The notes: generated by a model from the sequence alone, not told the origin. A stretch of 64,000 nucleotides of DNA from Ignavibacteriota bacterium (GCA_016218085.1 JACREY010000020.1:248001-312000), one strand, 5' to 3'. Shown: positions 28,189 to 37,406, counted from the stretch's first letter. Numbers and translations are program-made.

Positions 28189-30267
28189 TTATTTTATCAG
28201 TAACATCTTCTTTGTTTCAATTCTCTGCCCGTCTGTATACAACGAATAAAAATAAACGCCGCTCGGGTAAGATGACCCGTCCCAGGTTACCTCGTAAGTT
28301 CCTGGAGATTGTTTTTCATTAACTAAGGTCGATAATACTTTTCCCAGAATATTAAAAACAGATAACTTTATAACTTTATAACTTTTAACTTTATAACTTA
28401 TTGTTGTAGTCGGATTAAACGGATTCGGATAATTCTGGGATAAAGAAAAAGTTGAAGGTACCTCCGTGTTGTTTGGATTTATCCCATTAATTAATTCCGA
28501 AAGCGGTCTTCTCCATAATGAATAAGAGTCGGTTCCCGCATAAATATAATTGTTCGCAATTAATAAAGTGTTAACTGTTGGCGTAGTCCCAAATCCTTGA
28601 TTTATTTTTATCCAGTTTTGCCCGTTGTTTGTTGAAAGATATAATCCGCTGTCTTGTGTCCCTGCAATTACATTATCTCCGGTAGCTGCAATTGCTTTAA
28701 TCGTTCGGTTATTTAATGATGTCAATGTCCAGCTAATACCGTTATTCGTAGATATGCAAAGTCCAAAATCTCCGCTTGCAATCGAGTATTTCCTTGTTCC
28801 TGCATATATATTATTTCCGCTTGCGGCAAGAGATATAACTAGTCCGTTTGGATATAGCGATGAACCCGTCCAGTTTACTCCATAATTAGATGTGATGTAT
28901 ACATAGCCGCCGGCAGAACTAGTTCCTAAAAATATATTATTTCCGTAAGATAAAAGTACAGGATTATTTCCGCTGAAACCCGTTGTGTCTATCCAGCTTT
29001 CACCGCTATTTGTTGATCTGTATAAACTAAACCAATCTAAATTTTCTTCAGTAGCAAAAACATAATTACCGTTAACGGCAGCTGAATATACTGGACCACC
29101 CCACGAAAAATGATTTAGCGTCCAGTTCACACCGTTATTTGTCGAGTGGTATAATCCTGAATCTGCACCTGCATAAATATAATTTCCATTTACTGCAAAA
29201 GAATAAACTGACCGATAATATATTGAAGTATGCGTCCAGCTTGCTCCATTGTTTGTTGAGATGTATGCACCATTATTTTCAGTACCTGCAAAGATGCTGC
29301 TTCCGTTTGAAGTCAAAGATTTAATTCTTGGAGTTTTTAAAATCCCAATTTGTTCCCAGTTTATTCCCGAATTTACGGAAAGAAAGAGACCGCCATTGTA
29401 TGTTCCTGCTAAAATATTATTCCCGCTTACTGCGAATGAAAAAACACTGCCGCTGTTAAGGCGTGTTTGTGTCCAGTTTACTCCGTTATCTGTTGTGCGG
29501 TATATTTTCCCGTCATAAAAACCTGTTCCTGCAAAAAGAATATTTCCGTCAGAAAAAAGGGAATTAACATTTTGATTGTTTAAATATATTAATGACCAGT
29601 TGAGTCCGTTATTGGTGGATTTATATAAGCCCCCGGATGCTCCCGCAAATATATTATTCCCGATAATCGCTAAAGATAAAACACTTTGAAAATTAAATGA
29701 AGTTTGAGACCAGTTCGTTCCGTTATTTGATGAGAAATAAATAATTCCTGGATTTGGATAAGTTGATATCCCTGCAAAGACACTATTTTCGCTGACAGCA
29801 ATGGAAGAAATTGGCTGGTTCAGAGGAGTCTGTACCCAATTAAGACCGCTATTTGCAGATACAAATACTCCATTATTTGTTCCGGCATATAAATAATTTC
29901 CGCTTTCAGCAAGATAGTTTGCAGTTTGATTATTCAGAGAAGTCTGAGCCCAGTTAATGCCGTAATTTGTAGAAAGATAAACTCCGCTATTCCAGGTACC
30001 TGCAAAGATGCTGCTTCCGCTTATAATTAATGAACGCACAGTTTTATTGTTCAAATCAGAATGTATCCAATTAACTCCGTTATTTGTGGAAATATATACA
30101 CCGCTGTCAGGTATACCTGCTAAAATATTATTACCTGAGAAGGCTGTTGCATAAATTATCCCGCCAAAAGGTCCGTTGCACTGTACCCACTGCGCCGATA
30201 AATTATTCACTGAAAATAAAAAAAAAGCAAGAAATGAAAATACATTAAGAATGAATTTTTTTTTCAT
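28189..30267 (-). CDS. Secreted beta-propeller repeat protein with T9SS sorting domain
   Basis: The 692-residue protein has a clear signal peptide (MKKKFILNVFSFLAFFLFSV, cleavage after NNLSA). About fourteen ~40-residue repeats follow (GVYISTNNGVNW, SLIISGSSIFAGT and variants), forming one or two beta-propellers. The C-terminal T9SS domain (about 607-692) contains FSLSQNYPNPFNPTTTISY, GVYFYSLYTDG and KKMLLIK. The protein is expected at the cell surface or outside the cell. GGAGG (plus 30273-30277) precedes the ATG closely, and a promoter lies upstream. It is the intact paralogue of the split gene downstream. The repeat type suggests adhesion or carbohydrate/protein binding; no catalytic motif is visible. 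Confidence 0.9.
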   Translation of the reverse strand: MKKKFILNVFSFLAFFLFSVNNLSAQWVQCNGPFGGIIYATAFSGNNILAGIPDSGVYISTNNGVNWIHSDLNNKTVRSLIISGSSIFAGTWNSGVYLSTNYGINWAQTSLNNQTANYLAESGNYLYAGTNNGVFVSANSGLNWVQTPLNQPISSIAVSENSVFAGISTYPNPGIIYFSSNNGTNWSQTSFNFQSVLSLAIIGNNIFAGASGGLYKSTNNGLNWSLIYLNNQNVNSLFSDGNILFAGTGFYDGKIYRTTDNGVNWTQTRLNSGSVFSFAVSGNNILAGTYNGGLFLSVNSGINWEQIGILKTPRIKSLTSNGSSIFAGTENNGAYISTNNGASWTHTSIYYRSVYSFAVNGNYIYAGADSGLYHSTNNGVNWTLNHFSWGGPVYSAAVNGNYVFATEENLDWFSLYRSTNSGESWIDTTGFSGNNPVLLSYGNNIFLGTSSAGGYVYITSNYGVNWTGSSLYPNGLVISLAASGNNIYAGTRKYSIASGDFGLCISTNNGISWTLTSLNNRTIKAIAATGDNVIAGTQDSGLYLSTNNGQNWIKINQGFGTTPTVNTLLIANNYIYAGTDSYSLWRRPLSELINGINPNNTEVPSTFSLSQNYPNPFNPTTTISYKVKSYKVIKLSVFNILGKVLSTLVNEKQSPGTYEVTWDGSSYPSGVYFYSLYTDGQRIETKKMLLIK
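28363..28400 (-). repeat. AAAGTTA-type short tandem repeat within a T9SS-domain coding region
   Basis: In the coding direction AAAGTTA/AAAGTTAT units of 7-8 bases repeat five times and encode YKVKSYKVIKL in the sorting domain. The same array with one change occurs at 26323-26360 in the neighbouring paralogue. In the third propeller protein (8856-10292) this position reads QLPSSGFVRL with the same total length. Confidence 0.65.
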
Positions 30268-30270
30268 GAC

Positions 30271-30332
30271 TTCCTCCGAAAAGTAAATGAATTAATTCAT
30301 ATAAAGATATAGCTCAAAATTTTAATTTGCAA
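30271..30332 (-). promoter_or_regulatory. Promoter and Shine-Dalgarno of the minus-strand propeller gene
   Basis: On the minus strand TTGCAA (plus 30327-30332), a 17-base spacer and TATCTT (plus 30304-30309) form a sigma-70-like promoter. It is followed by GGAGGAA (plus 30271-30277) three bases before the ATG. The spacing puts the transcript start near 30298. Confidence 0.55.
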
Positions 30333-30523
30333 CTTAAAACAATTGGTATTAAAAAAAGATGGAATTATTCGGAATGGAAAACTAATCTCTTACCATATAA
30401 CTTTTAACCTTCAACTTTCAACTGCCCTATCTCCGGTGGGGGACTTTTACTTTTCCCACCCCAACCCCCAAATCCTGTCCTAAAAAAATAATGAAAATAG
30501 CGAAAAAAACCATTTGACATTAA

Positions 30524-30579
30524 ATTTAATTTTCTTATTTTTGTATAAGTGGGAGAAAGTGGGGAAAAGTGGCAGAACC
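30524..30579 (+). promoter_or_regulatory. MraZ-box-like operator and possible dcw promoter
   Basis: Three direct repeats at exact 10-base spacing (TGGGAGAAAG at 30550, TGGGGAAAAG at 30560, TGGCAGAACC at 30570) lie 39-68 bases before mraZ. MraZ of E. coli and Mycoplasma is known to bind TGGGN repeats with such spacing to repress its own operon. Upstream is TTGACA (30524-30529) with TATAAG (30544-30549). That 14-base spacer is short, so the promoter itself is tentative. Confidence 0.7.
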
Positions 30580-30617
30580 TCCCAAAATTTGTACAAAAGT
30601 AAACCAAATTTTAACAA

Positions 30618-31085
30618 ATGTTCCAAGGGCACTCAATTTGCAGTCTGGACGCTAAATCACGACTCGTGCTACCCTCGAAGTTTCGCAAATATATAAAAAG
30701 CGAAGCTAACAATAAACTCATTTTAACGAGGGGTATGGACGAGTGCATCCTGCTATATCCGCAGGACGAATGGGATAAGGTGAAAAACGTTCTTTCCAGC
30801 TATAATGTGTTTAATGCCGAGCAGAGATATTTTATGAGGGAATTTCTGTATTATGTGAACGAAGTCGAGCTCGATTCGCAGAACAGGATTCTCCTTCCTG
30901 CACAGCTCAATGAATTTGCACACATTAAAAAAGAGGTCGTTGTTCTTGGTATGCTTGATAAAATTGAAATCTGGGATCCGGAGACTAAAAAGCTTTACGA
31001 CGAGAAGCGCTACGGAACTTACGAAGATATTGCCCAGAAGGTTTCTGAAACAATCCTTAATAAAAAGTTTGATATTCAAAGCTGA
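30618..31085 (+). CDS. mraZ: Transcriptional regulator MraZ
   Basis: The 155-residue protein has two SpoVT/AbrB-like halves, each with the DxxxR signature: SLDAKSRLVLPSKFR (about 9-23) and ELDSQNRILLPAQL (about 80-93). It is a DNA-binding ring-forming regulator of the dcw cluster, and candidate binding repeats lie just upstream. Length is normal. It is followed after five bases by rsmH. Confidence 0.95.
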   Translation: MFQGHSICSLDAKSRLVLPSKFRKYIKSEANNKLILTRGMDECILLYPQDEWDKVKNVLSSYNVFNAEQRYFMREFLYYVNEVELDSQNRILLPAQLNEFAHIKKEVVVLGMLDKIEIWDPETKKLYDEKRYGTYEDIAQKVSETILNKKFDIQS

Positions 31086-31090
31086 ATGCC

Positions 31091-32029
31091 TTGAATACCG
31101 AATTTCACATCCCCGTTCTTTTAAATAAAGCGGTTGAACTTTTAATTAACCCGGAAATTAAAGAACCCGTCTTCGCAGACGGCACCACAGGCGGAGGTGG
31201 ATACTCCAAAAAAATTTGTGAATCCTGTGAATCACTGAAACTTCTGGTTTGCTTCGATAAAGACCTGAACGCTCTTGAGTTCAGCAGGAAAAAACTTGAA
31301 CAGTATTCCCAAAAAATAAAATTCGTGAACAGAAACTTTGCGGATTTGAAAATTGTCGCAGATGAACTGAAACTGGAAAAGCTCTCCGGGCTTGTACTTG
31401 ACCTCGGACTTTCAAACTACCAGCTTACCGACGAAGAAGGCTTCAGTTACCTGAGGGAAACTAAACTCGATATGAGGGCAGATAAAAGCAAAATGCTTGC
31501 TGCGGCAGAAATCCTGAACTCATATGACAAGGAAAACCTCATCAGAATATTCCGGGATTTCGGAGAAATCGGAAACGAAGAAAGGCTTGCTAATGCAATA
31601 ACGGGAAAAAGGAAGTCGGGAAAAATTGAAACAACATTCGACCTGAACGGCATAATCGAATCCGAATACAGAATAAATTCAACCGCACTTAACAAGTTTC
31701 TATCAAAGATATATCAGGCAATTAGAATCGAAGTCAACGGAGAACTGGAAGACCTGAAAAAAGTACTTGAAGATTCGTTTGAACTGATTGAAAACAAAGG
31801 AAGACTCGTGGTGGTCTCGTACCACTCACTTGAAGATAGAATTGTGAAGAATTTTATAAAAGAAAAAGCGTTCACTCCCTCGGTTTCAAAATACGGCAAA
31901 AAGGAAACAGGCGCAGTGAAAAAATTAAAAATAATAACAAAGAAGGCGCACTTGCCGGATTGGGAAGAAATTAAATCCAATCCGAAATCAAGAAGCGCAA
32001 AACTAAGAGCGGCGGAGATAAATGAATAA
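31091..32029 (+). CDS. rsmH: 16S rRNA (cytosine(1402)-N(4))-methyltransferase RsmH
   Basis: The 312-residue class I SAM methyltransferase (MraW) has HIPVLLNKAVELL at the N-terminus, the SAM loop FADGTTGGGGYSKKI, the LVLDLGLSNYQL motif, EGFSYLRETKLDMRAD and the C-terminal VVVSYHSLEDRIVKNF. It methylates C1402 of 16S rRNA at the P site. The start is TTG at 31091, since the nearby ATG at 31086 is out of frame with an immediate stop. It overlaps ftsL by eight bases. Confidence 0.95.
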   Translation: MNTEFHIPVLLNKAVELLINPEIKEPVFADGTTGGGGYSKKICESCESLKLLVCFDKDLNALEFSRKKLEQYSQKIKFVNRNFADLKIVADELKLEKLSGLVLDLGLSNYQLTDEEGFSYLRETKLDMRADKSKMLAAAEILNSYDKENLIRIFRDFGEIGNEERLANAITGKRKSGKIETTFDLNGIIESEYRINSTALNKFLSKIYQAIRIEVNGELEDLKKVLEDSFELIENKGRLVVVSYHSLEDRIVKNFIKEKAFTPSVSKYGKKETGAVKKLKIITKKAHLPDWEEIKSNPKSRSAKLRAAEINE

Positions 32030-32348
32030 TAACTCTGATAAATTAAAGGCGTCAAAAAGGAAAATCTCGATTTTTCAGCTTCTGATTTTTCTGTTTATTC
32101 TTTCCGGCGTTACGGTTTTTTATATTAATAATATAATTTTAGTTAACCAGCTTATCGGAAAGAATAATGAACTGAAAGAGGCTATAAATAAAGCCGTTCA
32201 GACTAATTATACTTACAGGATTGAAATTGAAAGGCTTTCGAGCTACGACAGGATTAAGCCGATAGCAGTTGAAAAGTTTAATCTTAAGCTTTCCGATACG
32301 GTTGTAAACAGCAATGAATATCTGATAATTAATAAATCTGAATTCTAA
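32022..32348 (+). CDS. ftsL: Cell division protein FtsL-like
   Basis: The 108-residue bitopic protein has a basic cytoplasmic N-terminus, one TM segment (about 18-40: FQLLIFLFILSGVTVFYI) and a periplasmic coiled coil. Sequence conservation in FtsL is weak, so the assignment rests on topology, size and position between rsmH and ftsI. It is expected to work with FtsB/FtsQ in activating septal peptidoglycan synthesis. The start overlaps rsmH; ftsI begins four bases after its stop. Confidence 0.8.
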   Translation: MNNNSDKLKASKRKISIFQLLIFLFILSGVTVFYINNIILVNQLIGKNNELKEAINKAVQTNYTYRIEIERLSSYDRIKPIAVEKFNLKLSDTVVNSNEYLIINKSEF

Positions 32349-32352
32349 AAAA

Positions 32353-34536
32353 ATGTACGAGTTTAACAACAAACCAAAAATTCCGGTAAATGTGAAAAGA
32401 AGGATGAATATCTTCCTGCTTTTTTTTGTCGTTGGCTTCCTGGTTATTGCAGGCAGACTCGTGCAAATTCAGATTCTCGATTCGGAAAAATATATTTATG
32501 TCGCCAAAAAACAATCGCAGTCAAGGGATATAATAATTCCTCCGAGAGGATTAATATTTGACAGGAATATGAATCCGCTTGTTTCAAACCAGTATAAAAT
32601 TACGGTTTCTGCGGATCCGTTTAGAATAAAATCACCTGACAGCGTAGCGGCAATTCTATCATATATTTTTAAAAGAGACAAAAACGAATATCTTGCTTTA
32701 CTCGATAATAAAAACAGTCCGAATGTGTTTCTCGAAAGAAAATCCGATCTTCAGGATTTAAATGGCCTGGATACGCTAAAGATTGACGGATTGAATATTA
32801 TTAAAGAGCCGTCCCGTTACTATAATTACGGCTCTCTTGCCTCACAGATTATCGGATTTACCGATATGGAAAATAAGGGCGTCAGCGGTATTGAACTTGC
32901 CTTTAACAAAGAACTGACCGGCAAAGAAGGTTACCTGATAATGCAGAAGGACGGAAAAGGCAATAAGCGCCCCGACCTCAGCTATAAACAGAAAGAACCC
33001 GTGCAGGGCGATAATATTGTCCTGACGATTGATAAAAACATTCAGCAGTTCGTAGAAGAAGAACTTGAAAGCGGTGTGAAATATTTTAATGCAGACAAGG
33101 GGAAAGTAGTTGTTTTATCGGTTAAAACCGGAGAAATTCTTGCGATGTCATCATATCCGACTTTCAACCCGAATTCAATTAAGGCAGAAGATACAATTGG
33201 AATGAAAAATTCGGTTATTTCGGATATCTACGAGCCGGGCTCGACTTTTAAACTGATTACTGCCGCAGGAATCCTTGAAGAGAACCTTTTGAGTGAAAAT
33301 GTAATCATTTCTACCGACAACGGTTCTTATACCGTTTATGGTATGAAGATTACAGATTCACATACTTCTCCTTCGATGACATTTCAGCAGGTGATTGAAA
33401 ATTCCAGCAATGTCGGTGTTTCAAAACTTTCTCAGAAACTCGGAACGGAAAGGTTTTATAAATATGCCCGTGATTTCGGAATAGGGATATATTCGGGTGT
33501 TGAACTCAGAGGGGAAAATAAAGGATATCTGAAACGTCCTGTGGATTTCACTCCGGGTTCGCTCGAGTTTATGTCAATCGGATATCAAGTTGCGGTTAAT
33601 TTGCTCCAGCTTTCTATGGCCTATGCTTCAGTCGCTAATTCAGGTATGCTGATGAAACCGATGATTGTGAGAAAAGAGTTGTCACCTGCCGGTCAGCTTG
33701 TTTCGGAAAACTATCCTTCGAATATCAGACAGGTAATCTCTCAGCAGACTTCAAAAAGGCTTACACAGATGTTTGCAGGTGTCGTTGACAGGGGAACAGG
33801 TACTGATGCAAGGGTCAAGGGTGTAAATGTGGCCGGAAAAACAGGAACTTCACAGCGCATCGTGCAGGGCGAATATTCGAGTTCTTCGCACAATTCCTCA
33901 TTCATCGGGTATTTTCCTGTGGAGAATCCCGTGATTTTGATTGCTGTCGTGCTCGATGACCCCAAGTCAGGTGAGTTTTACGGTGGTAAGGTAGCAGCTC
34001 CTGTATTTCAGAAAATAGCAACTAAGATTCTTAACTATGCAGGTAATAATGTAAGCACTATGGATTTCCTTAATGTGACTTTTGATAAGAATTTGAATCA
34101 GCAGAATCCTGGAAATATGGACAACAACGGCGATTCAAAAATTGTACCTGTTTTAATTGATATGGATATTGATAATGCAATTGATATACTTAAAGAAAGA
34201 AAAATTAAATTCGAGATTGAAAATTATATTAAAAAAGACAGAAATGCAAAATATGTGATTGCAGAACAGTTTCCGAAACCCGATGAAAAAATTTCAGGAA
34301 GTGAATTCCCTGTCGTGAAGTTGAAAGTTAAGGAAGTATCGTTCAGCCAGTCGAAAACCCTGAAAGTACCCGATGTAAAAAGCATGAGCCTTCGAAAAGC
34401 AATTAATAAAATGGTTTCCGAAGGCTTTGTTGTGGAAATAGTCGGAAGCGGGGAAGTTGTTGACCAGATCCCGAAACCGGGAAATGAAGTTCTGAGCAAA
34501 AGCAAAGTAATTTTATTCTGTAAAAACGAATTGTAA
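32353..34536 (+). CDS. ftsI: Penicillin-binding protein 3 (FtsI) with two PASTA domains
   Basis: The 727-residue septal transpeptidase has an N-terminal TM anchor (about 19-38), a PBP dimerisation domain and a transpeptidase domain. Its active-site motifs are S297TFK, S351SN and K496TG. Two PASTA domains close the protein (about 592-657 and 665-727). The enzyme cross-links septal peptidoglycan with FtsW. C-terminal PASTA domains are usual in Gram-positive and several FCB-group FtsI proteins but absent in E. coli FtsI. murE begins one base after its stop codon. Confidence 0.94.
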   Translation: MYEFNNKPKIPVNVKRRMNIFLLFFVVGFLVIAGRLVQIQILDSEKYIYVAKKQSQSRDIIIPPRGLIFDRNMNPLVSNQYKITVSADPFRIKSPDSVAAILSYIFKRDKNEYLALLDNKNSPNVFLERKSDLQDLNGLDTLKIDGLNIIKEPSRYYNYGSLASQIIGFTDMENKGVSGIELAFNKELTGKEGYLIMQKDGKGNKRPDLSYKQKEPVQGDNIVLTIDKNIQQFVEEELESGVKYFNADKGKVVVLSVKTGEILAMSSYPTFNPNSIKAEDTIGMKNSVISDIYEPGSTFKLITAAGILEENLLSENVIISTDNGSYTVYGMKITDSHTSPSMTFQQVIENSSNVGVSKLSQKLGTERFYKYARDFGIGIYSGVELRGENKGYLKRPVDFTPGSLEFMSIGYQVAVNLLQLSMAYASVANSGMLMKPMIVRKELSPAGQLVSENYPSNIRQVISQQTSKRLTQMFAGVVDRGTGTDARVKGVNVAGKTGTSQRIVQGEYSSSSHNSSFIGYFPVENPVILIAVVLDDPKSGEFYGGKVAAPVFQKIATKILNYAGNNVSTMDFLNVTFDKNLNQQNPGNMDNNGDSKIVPVLIDMDIDNAIDILKERKIKFEIENYIKKDRNAKYVIAEQFPKPDEKISGSEFPVVKLKVKEVSFSQSKTLKVPDVKSMSLRKAINKMVSEGFVVEIVGSGEVVDQIPKPGNEVLSKSKVILFCKNEL

Positions 34537-34537
34537 A

Positions 34538-36010
34538 ATGAAATTATCACAACTGTTAAAAATCGCCGGAATAAAAAACGAACCTGTAAGGGATTTCACG
34601 GTTTCGGGACTAGCTTATGACTCACGCAGGATAAATAGCGGGTTTATCTTCTTCGCAATTAAAGGATTTAAGGAAGATGGTAATAATTATATTAAGAAAG
34701 CTCTTGAAGATGGTGCAAATGCTGTGATTACCGATTCCGAATCGGCAAAAGGAATTAATATCGATAATGTGTTTGGAGTTGATGACGTAAGAAAGACGAT
34801 GGCCCGGATGGCTTTTGAATTTTATGGAAGACCCACGGATAAATTAAATCTCATCGGCGTTACAGGTACAAACGGAAAAACCACGATTACTTATCTGCTC
34901 AGGCATATATTCGAAACTGCGGGATTTAAATGCGGACTGGTCGGTACCATCGATTATGTGACCGGTGCAAAAAAACAGGAATCGAAGCTGACCACCCCTG
35001 ACTCGATTGAAATAAATGCAATGCTTAAGGAAATGGTAGACAACGGCATCGAATACTGCTTTATGGAAGTGTCTTCCATTGCACTTGTTCTGCACAGGGT
35101 TTACGGCCTTGAATATAAAGCAGGAGTCTTTACAAACCTGACTAGCGAACACCTGGACCTTCATAAAAATATGCAGAATTATTTCGAAGCAAAAAAGATT
35201 TTGTTCGACAATCTCGATAGCATTGCAGGAGCGGTTTCCAATATGGACGATATTTACGGAATAGGAATCGTAAAGAATACTAAGGCAAGAAAGATTTATT
35301 ACTCTTTGAATTCCAAAGAAGCGGAATTCCGTGCTGTCAACGAAAAAATCACAATGGACGGGATTTCCTTTGATTTATTGCACAAAAATAAAATGTATGA
35401 ATTTAAATCCGGGCTTACGGGAAGGTTTAATATCTATAATATACTGGCCGCAGTAGGATGTGCGAAATATCTTAAAGTTGATATCGAAACAATTCAGAAG
35501 GCAATTTTATCTTTCGGTGCGGTAAACGGAAGATTCAACAAGATAAAACTTCCGAATGATGCATATGCTGTCATCGATTATTCTCATACATCCGATTCGC
35601 TGAAAAATGCAGTCGAGTCAGCGGTGGAAATAAGAAACCTGAATCCGAGAAAGGGAAGGGTAATTACGATTTTCGGATGCGGCGGAAACAAAGACAGAAC
35701 AAAACGACCGGCTATGGGTGAGATATCAACAACACTGTCGGATTATACCATAATAACTTCCGATAATCCCAGGTTCGAAGACCCCAATGATATTATTAAT
35801 GAAATTCTTGCAGGTGTGAAAACAAAAGATAATTACGAAGTGAATGCAAACCGCGAAGAAGCAATTAAAAGGGGAATTGAAATTTCCCGTAAAGACGATA
35901 TCGTACTTATCTGCGGTAAGGGACACGAAACATACCAGGAAGTCAAGGGTGTGAGGTCTCATTTCGACGATAAGGAAATTGTGGAAAAATATTTTCATCT
36001 GGCAAAATAA
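34538..36010 (+). CDS. murE: UDP-MurNAc-L-Ala-D-Glu:meso-diaminopimelate ligase MurE
   Basis: The 490-residue Mur ligase has an N-terminal UDP-substrate domain (FTVSGLAYDSRRI, FFAIKGFKEDG), the ATP-binding GVTGTNGKTTITYLL (about 108-122), and a C-terminal domain with D409NPR. That tetrad in MurE indicates meso-diaminopimelate rather than lysine. It adds the third residue of the peptidoglycan stem peptide in the cytosol. Length is normal. murF begins one base after its stop. Confidence 0.96.
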   Translation: MKLSQLLKIAGIKNEPVRDFTVSGLAYDSRRINSGFIFFAIKGFKEDGNNYIKKALEDGANAVITDSESAKGINIDNVFGVDDVRKTMARMAFEFYGRPTDKLNLIGVTGTNGKTTITYLLRHIFETAGFKCGLVGTIDYVTGAKKQESKLTTPDSIEINAMLKEMVDNGIEYCFMEVSSIALVLHRVYGLEYKAGVFTNLTSEHLDLHKNMQNYFEAKKILFDNLDSIAGAVSNMDDIYGIGIVKNTKARKIYYSLNSKEAEFRAVNEKITMDGISFDLLHKNKMYEFKSGLTGRFNIYNILAAVGCAKYLKVDIETIQKAILSFGAVNGRFNKIKLPNDAYAVIDYSHTSDSLKNAVESAVEIRNLNPRKGRVITIFGCGGNKDRTKRPAMGEISTTLSDYTIITSDNPRFEDPNDIINEILAGVKTKDNYEVNANREEAIKRGIEISRKDDIVLICGKGHETYQEVKGVRSHFDDKEIVEKYFHLAK

Positions 36011-36011
36011 A

Positions 36012-37406
36012 ATGATAAGTGTAAATAGCATATTGCGGCTCAAATGTAATCACGTGAACTTCGAAAAGGTTACCGTGAAAAACTTTTTCGGGGTTTCGAT
36101 TGATTCGAGAAAAATCCGGAAGGGATTTTTATTCTTCGCTATTAAAGGCGAAAATGCAGACGGTCATGACTTCATTGCCGGAGTGTTTAAAAAAGGCGCA
36201 ACAGCTGCTGTTGTAAACCAAAGCTGGTACTCGAAGAACAAAAATAAATTCAAAGGATATGCTTTTGCTGTGGTAAAAGATACATCAGTATCTCTCGGAG
36301 AACTTGCTAAAATACATCTTAAGAAATTTTCAATTCCTGTGCTCTTTGTCGGCGGCAGCAACGGAAAAACCACGACTAAAGATCTGATAGCCGCAGTCCT
36401 TTCCCGGGGATATAAAGTATTAAAAAACGACGGCAACCTTAATAATCATCTGGGACTTCCCCTTACTGTGCTCGAACTCGATTCGTATCACAATATATGC
36501 GTACTCGAAGCCGGCAGCAATCACTTTGGCGAAATTGAATATCTTTGCAAAATCGGTAATCCCGGTTTTGGTATTGTTACCAATATCGGCAGGGAACACC
36601 TTGAGTTCTTTAAAAATATTAACGGTGTCGCAAAAGAGGAATTTACCCTGTTTGATTATCTGAAAAAAACAGGAGGCAAATGTTTCTTAAATCTCGACGA
36701 TGAATATATCAGGAAGTATAGTTCTGATAATAAACCGCTGAACAGCTTTTCATATTCCTACAATTTTAAATCTGATGTTAAAGCAAAGTTCATTAAATAT
36801 TCTGATAAATTCGAACCCGTGATCGAAATCAGATATGGCTCGGATAAGATTTCTGCAGGAATAAAAACTTTCGGAAAGCATTCCGTGTTTAATGCCCTCG
36901 CTGCAGCCGCAGTAGGTTTGCATTTCGGAATCAGCCTGAAAGAAATAAAATATGCACTTGAAAATTTTAAACAGGCCAGTTCAAAAAGAATGGAAGCAGT
37001 TAAATATAGAGGAATTCTGATAATTAATGATTCCTATAACAGCAATCCTGATTCGGTTAAACTCGGCCTTGAGACACTAAAAGAATATAAGAGCAGCAAT
37101 TCGGTTCATCTTGTGATAGCCGATATGCTCGAACTTGGCAGAAGCAGTAAGAAAGAACATTACGGAATAGGGAAGCTTATTAAAAATATGAAATTTGATA
37201 ATCTTTACACCTTCGGGGGCGAATCAAAAAACATTTTTACGGGTGCAAAAGGAATAAAAAATAATTTTTATTTTGAAAATAAAGAAAATCTTTCTGAATT
37301 GCTGACTGCAAACGTAAAGGAAGGTGATGTGATTTATTTTAAAGGCTCTCGCGGTATGAAGCTCGAGGAGGTTATTGAAAAATTTACTAACGGCTTTATA
37401 ATTTAA
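36012..37406 (+). CDS. murF: UDP-MurNAc-tripeptide:D-Ala-D-Ala ligase MurF
   Basis: The 464-residue Mur ligase has VKNFFGVSIDSRKIRKGFLF at the N-terminus, the ATP loop VGGSNGKTTTKDLIAAVLS, LEAGSNHFGEIEYLC and NDSYNSNPDSVKLGLE. It adds D-Ala-D-Ala to complete the pentapeptide precursor. I chose the ATG at 36012, one base after the murE stop. An in-frame ATG at 35979 would add 11 residues read from the end of murE and has no support. mraY follows after 36 bases. Confidence 0.94.
   Translation: MISVNSILRLKCNHVNFEKVTVKNFFGVSIDSRKIRKGFLFFAIKGENADGHDFIAGVFKKGATAAVVNQSWYSKNKNKFKGYAFAVVKDTSVSLGELAKIHLKKFSIPVLFVGGSNGKTTTKDLIAAVLSRGYKVLKNDGNLNNHLGLPLTVLELDSYHNICVLEAGSNHFGEIEYLCKIGNPGFGIVTNIGREHLEFFKNINGVAKEEFTLFDYLKKTGGKCFLNLDDEYIRKYSSDNKPLNSFSYSYNFKSDVKAKFIKYSDKFEPVIEIRYGSDKISAGIKTFGKHSVFNALAAAAVGLHFGISLKEIKYALENFKQASSKRMEAVKYRGILIINDSYNSNPDSVKLGLETLKEYKSSNSVHLVIADMLELGRSSKKEHYGIGKLIKNMKFDNLYTFGGESKNIFTGAKGIKNNFYFENKENLSELLTANVKEGDVIYFKGSRGMKLEEVIEKFTNGFII

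Larger units (their letters stand above)
30268..30617. other. 350-base divergent intergenic region before the dcw operon
   Basis: Besides the leftward promoter (30304-30332) and the MraZ-like repeats (30550-30579), it contains an AAC-type heptamer array (30399-30426: AACTTTT, AACCTTC, AACTTTC, AACTGCC) and a GGTGGG/CCCACC inverted repeat (30435-30440/30455-30460). I see no supported gene. Confidence 0.6.

Noticed and set aside
26149-30267. Regularly spaced ~120-base repeats that could suggest a CRISPR-like array
   Set aside because: The repeats are in frame, encode propeller blades, differ from copy to copy and are too long and degenerate for CRISPR repeats. No cas genes are present.
30404-30607. 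67-residue minus-strand ORF in the intergenic region before mraZ
   Set aside because: It runs through the MraZ operator repeats and heptamer array and has no family match or ribosome-binding site.
35979-36011. Upstream in-frame ATG for murF
   Set aside because: It lies inside the end of murE and would add 11 residues unlike MurF; the ATG at 36012 directly after the murE stop is a better start.
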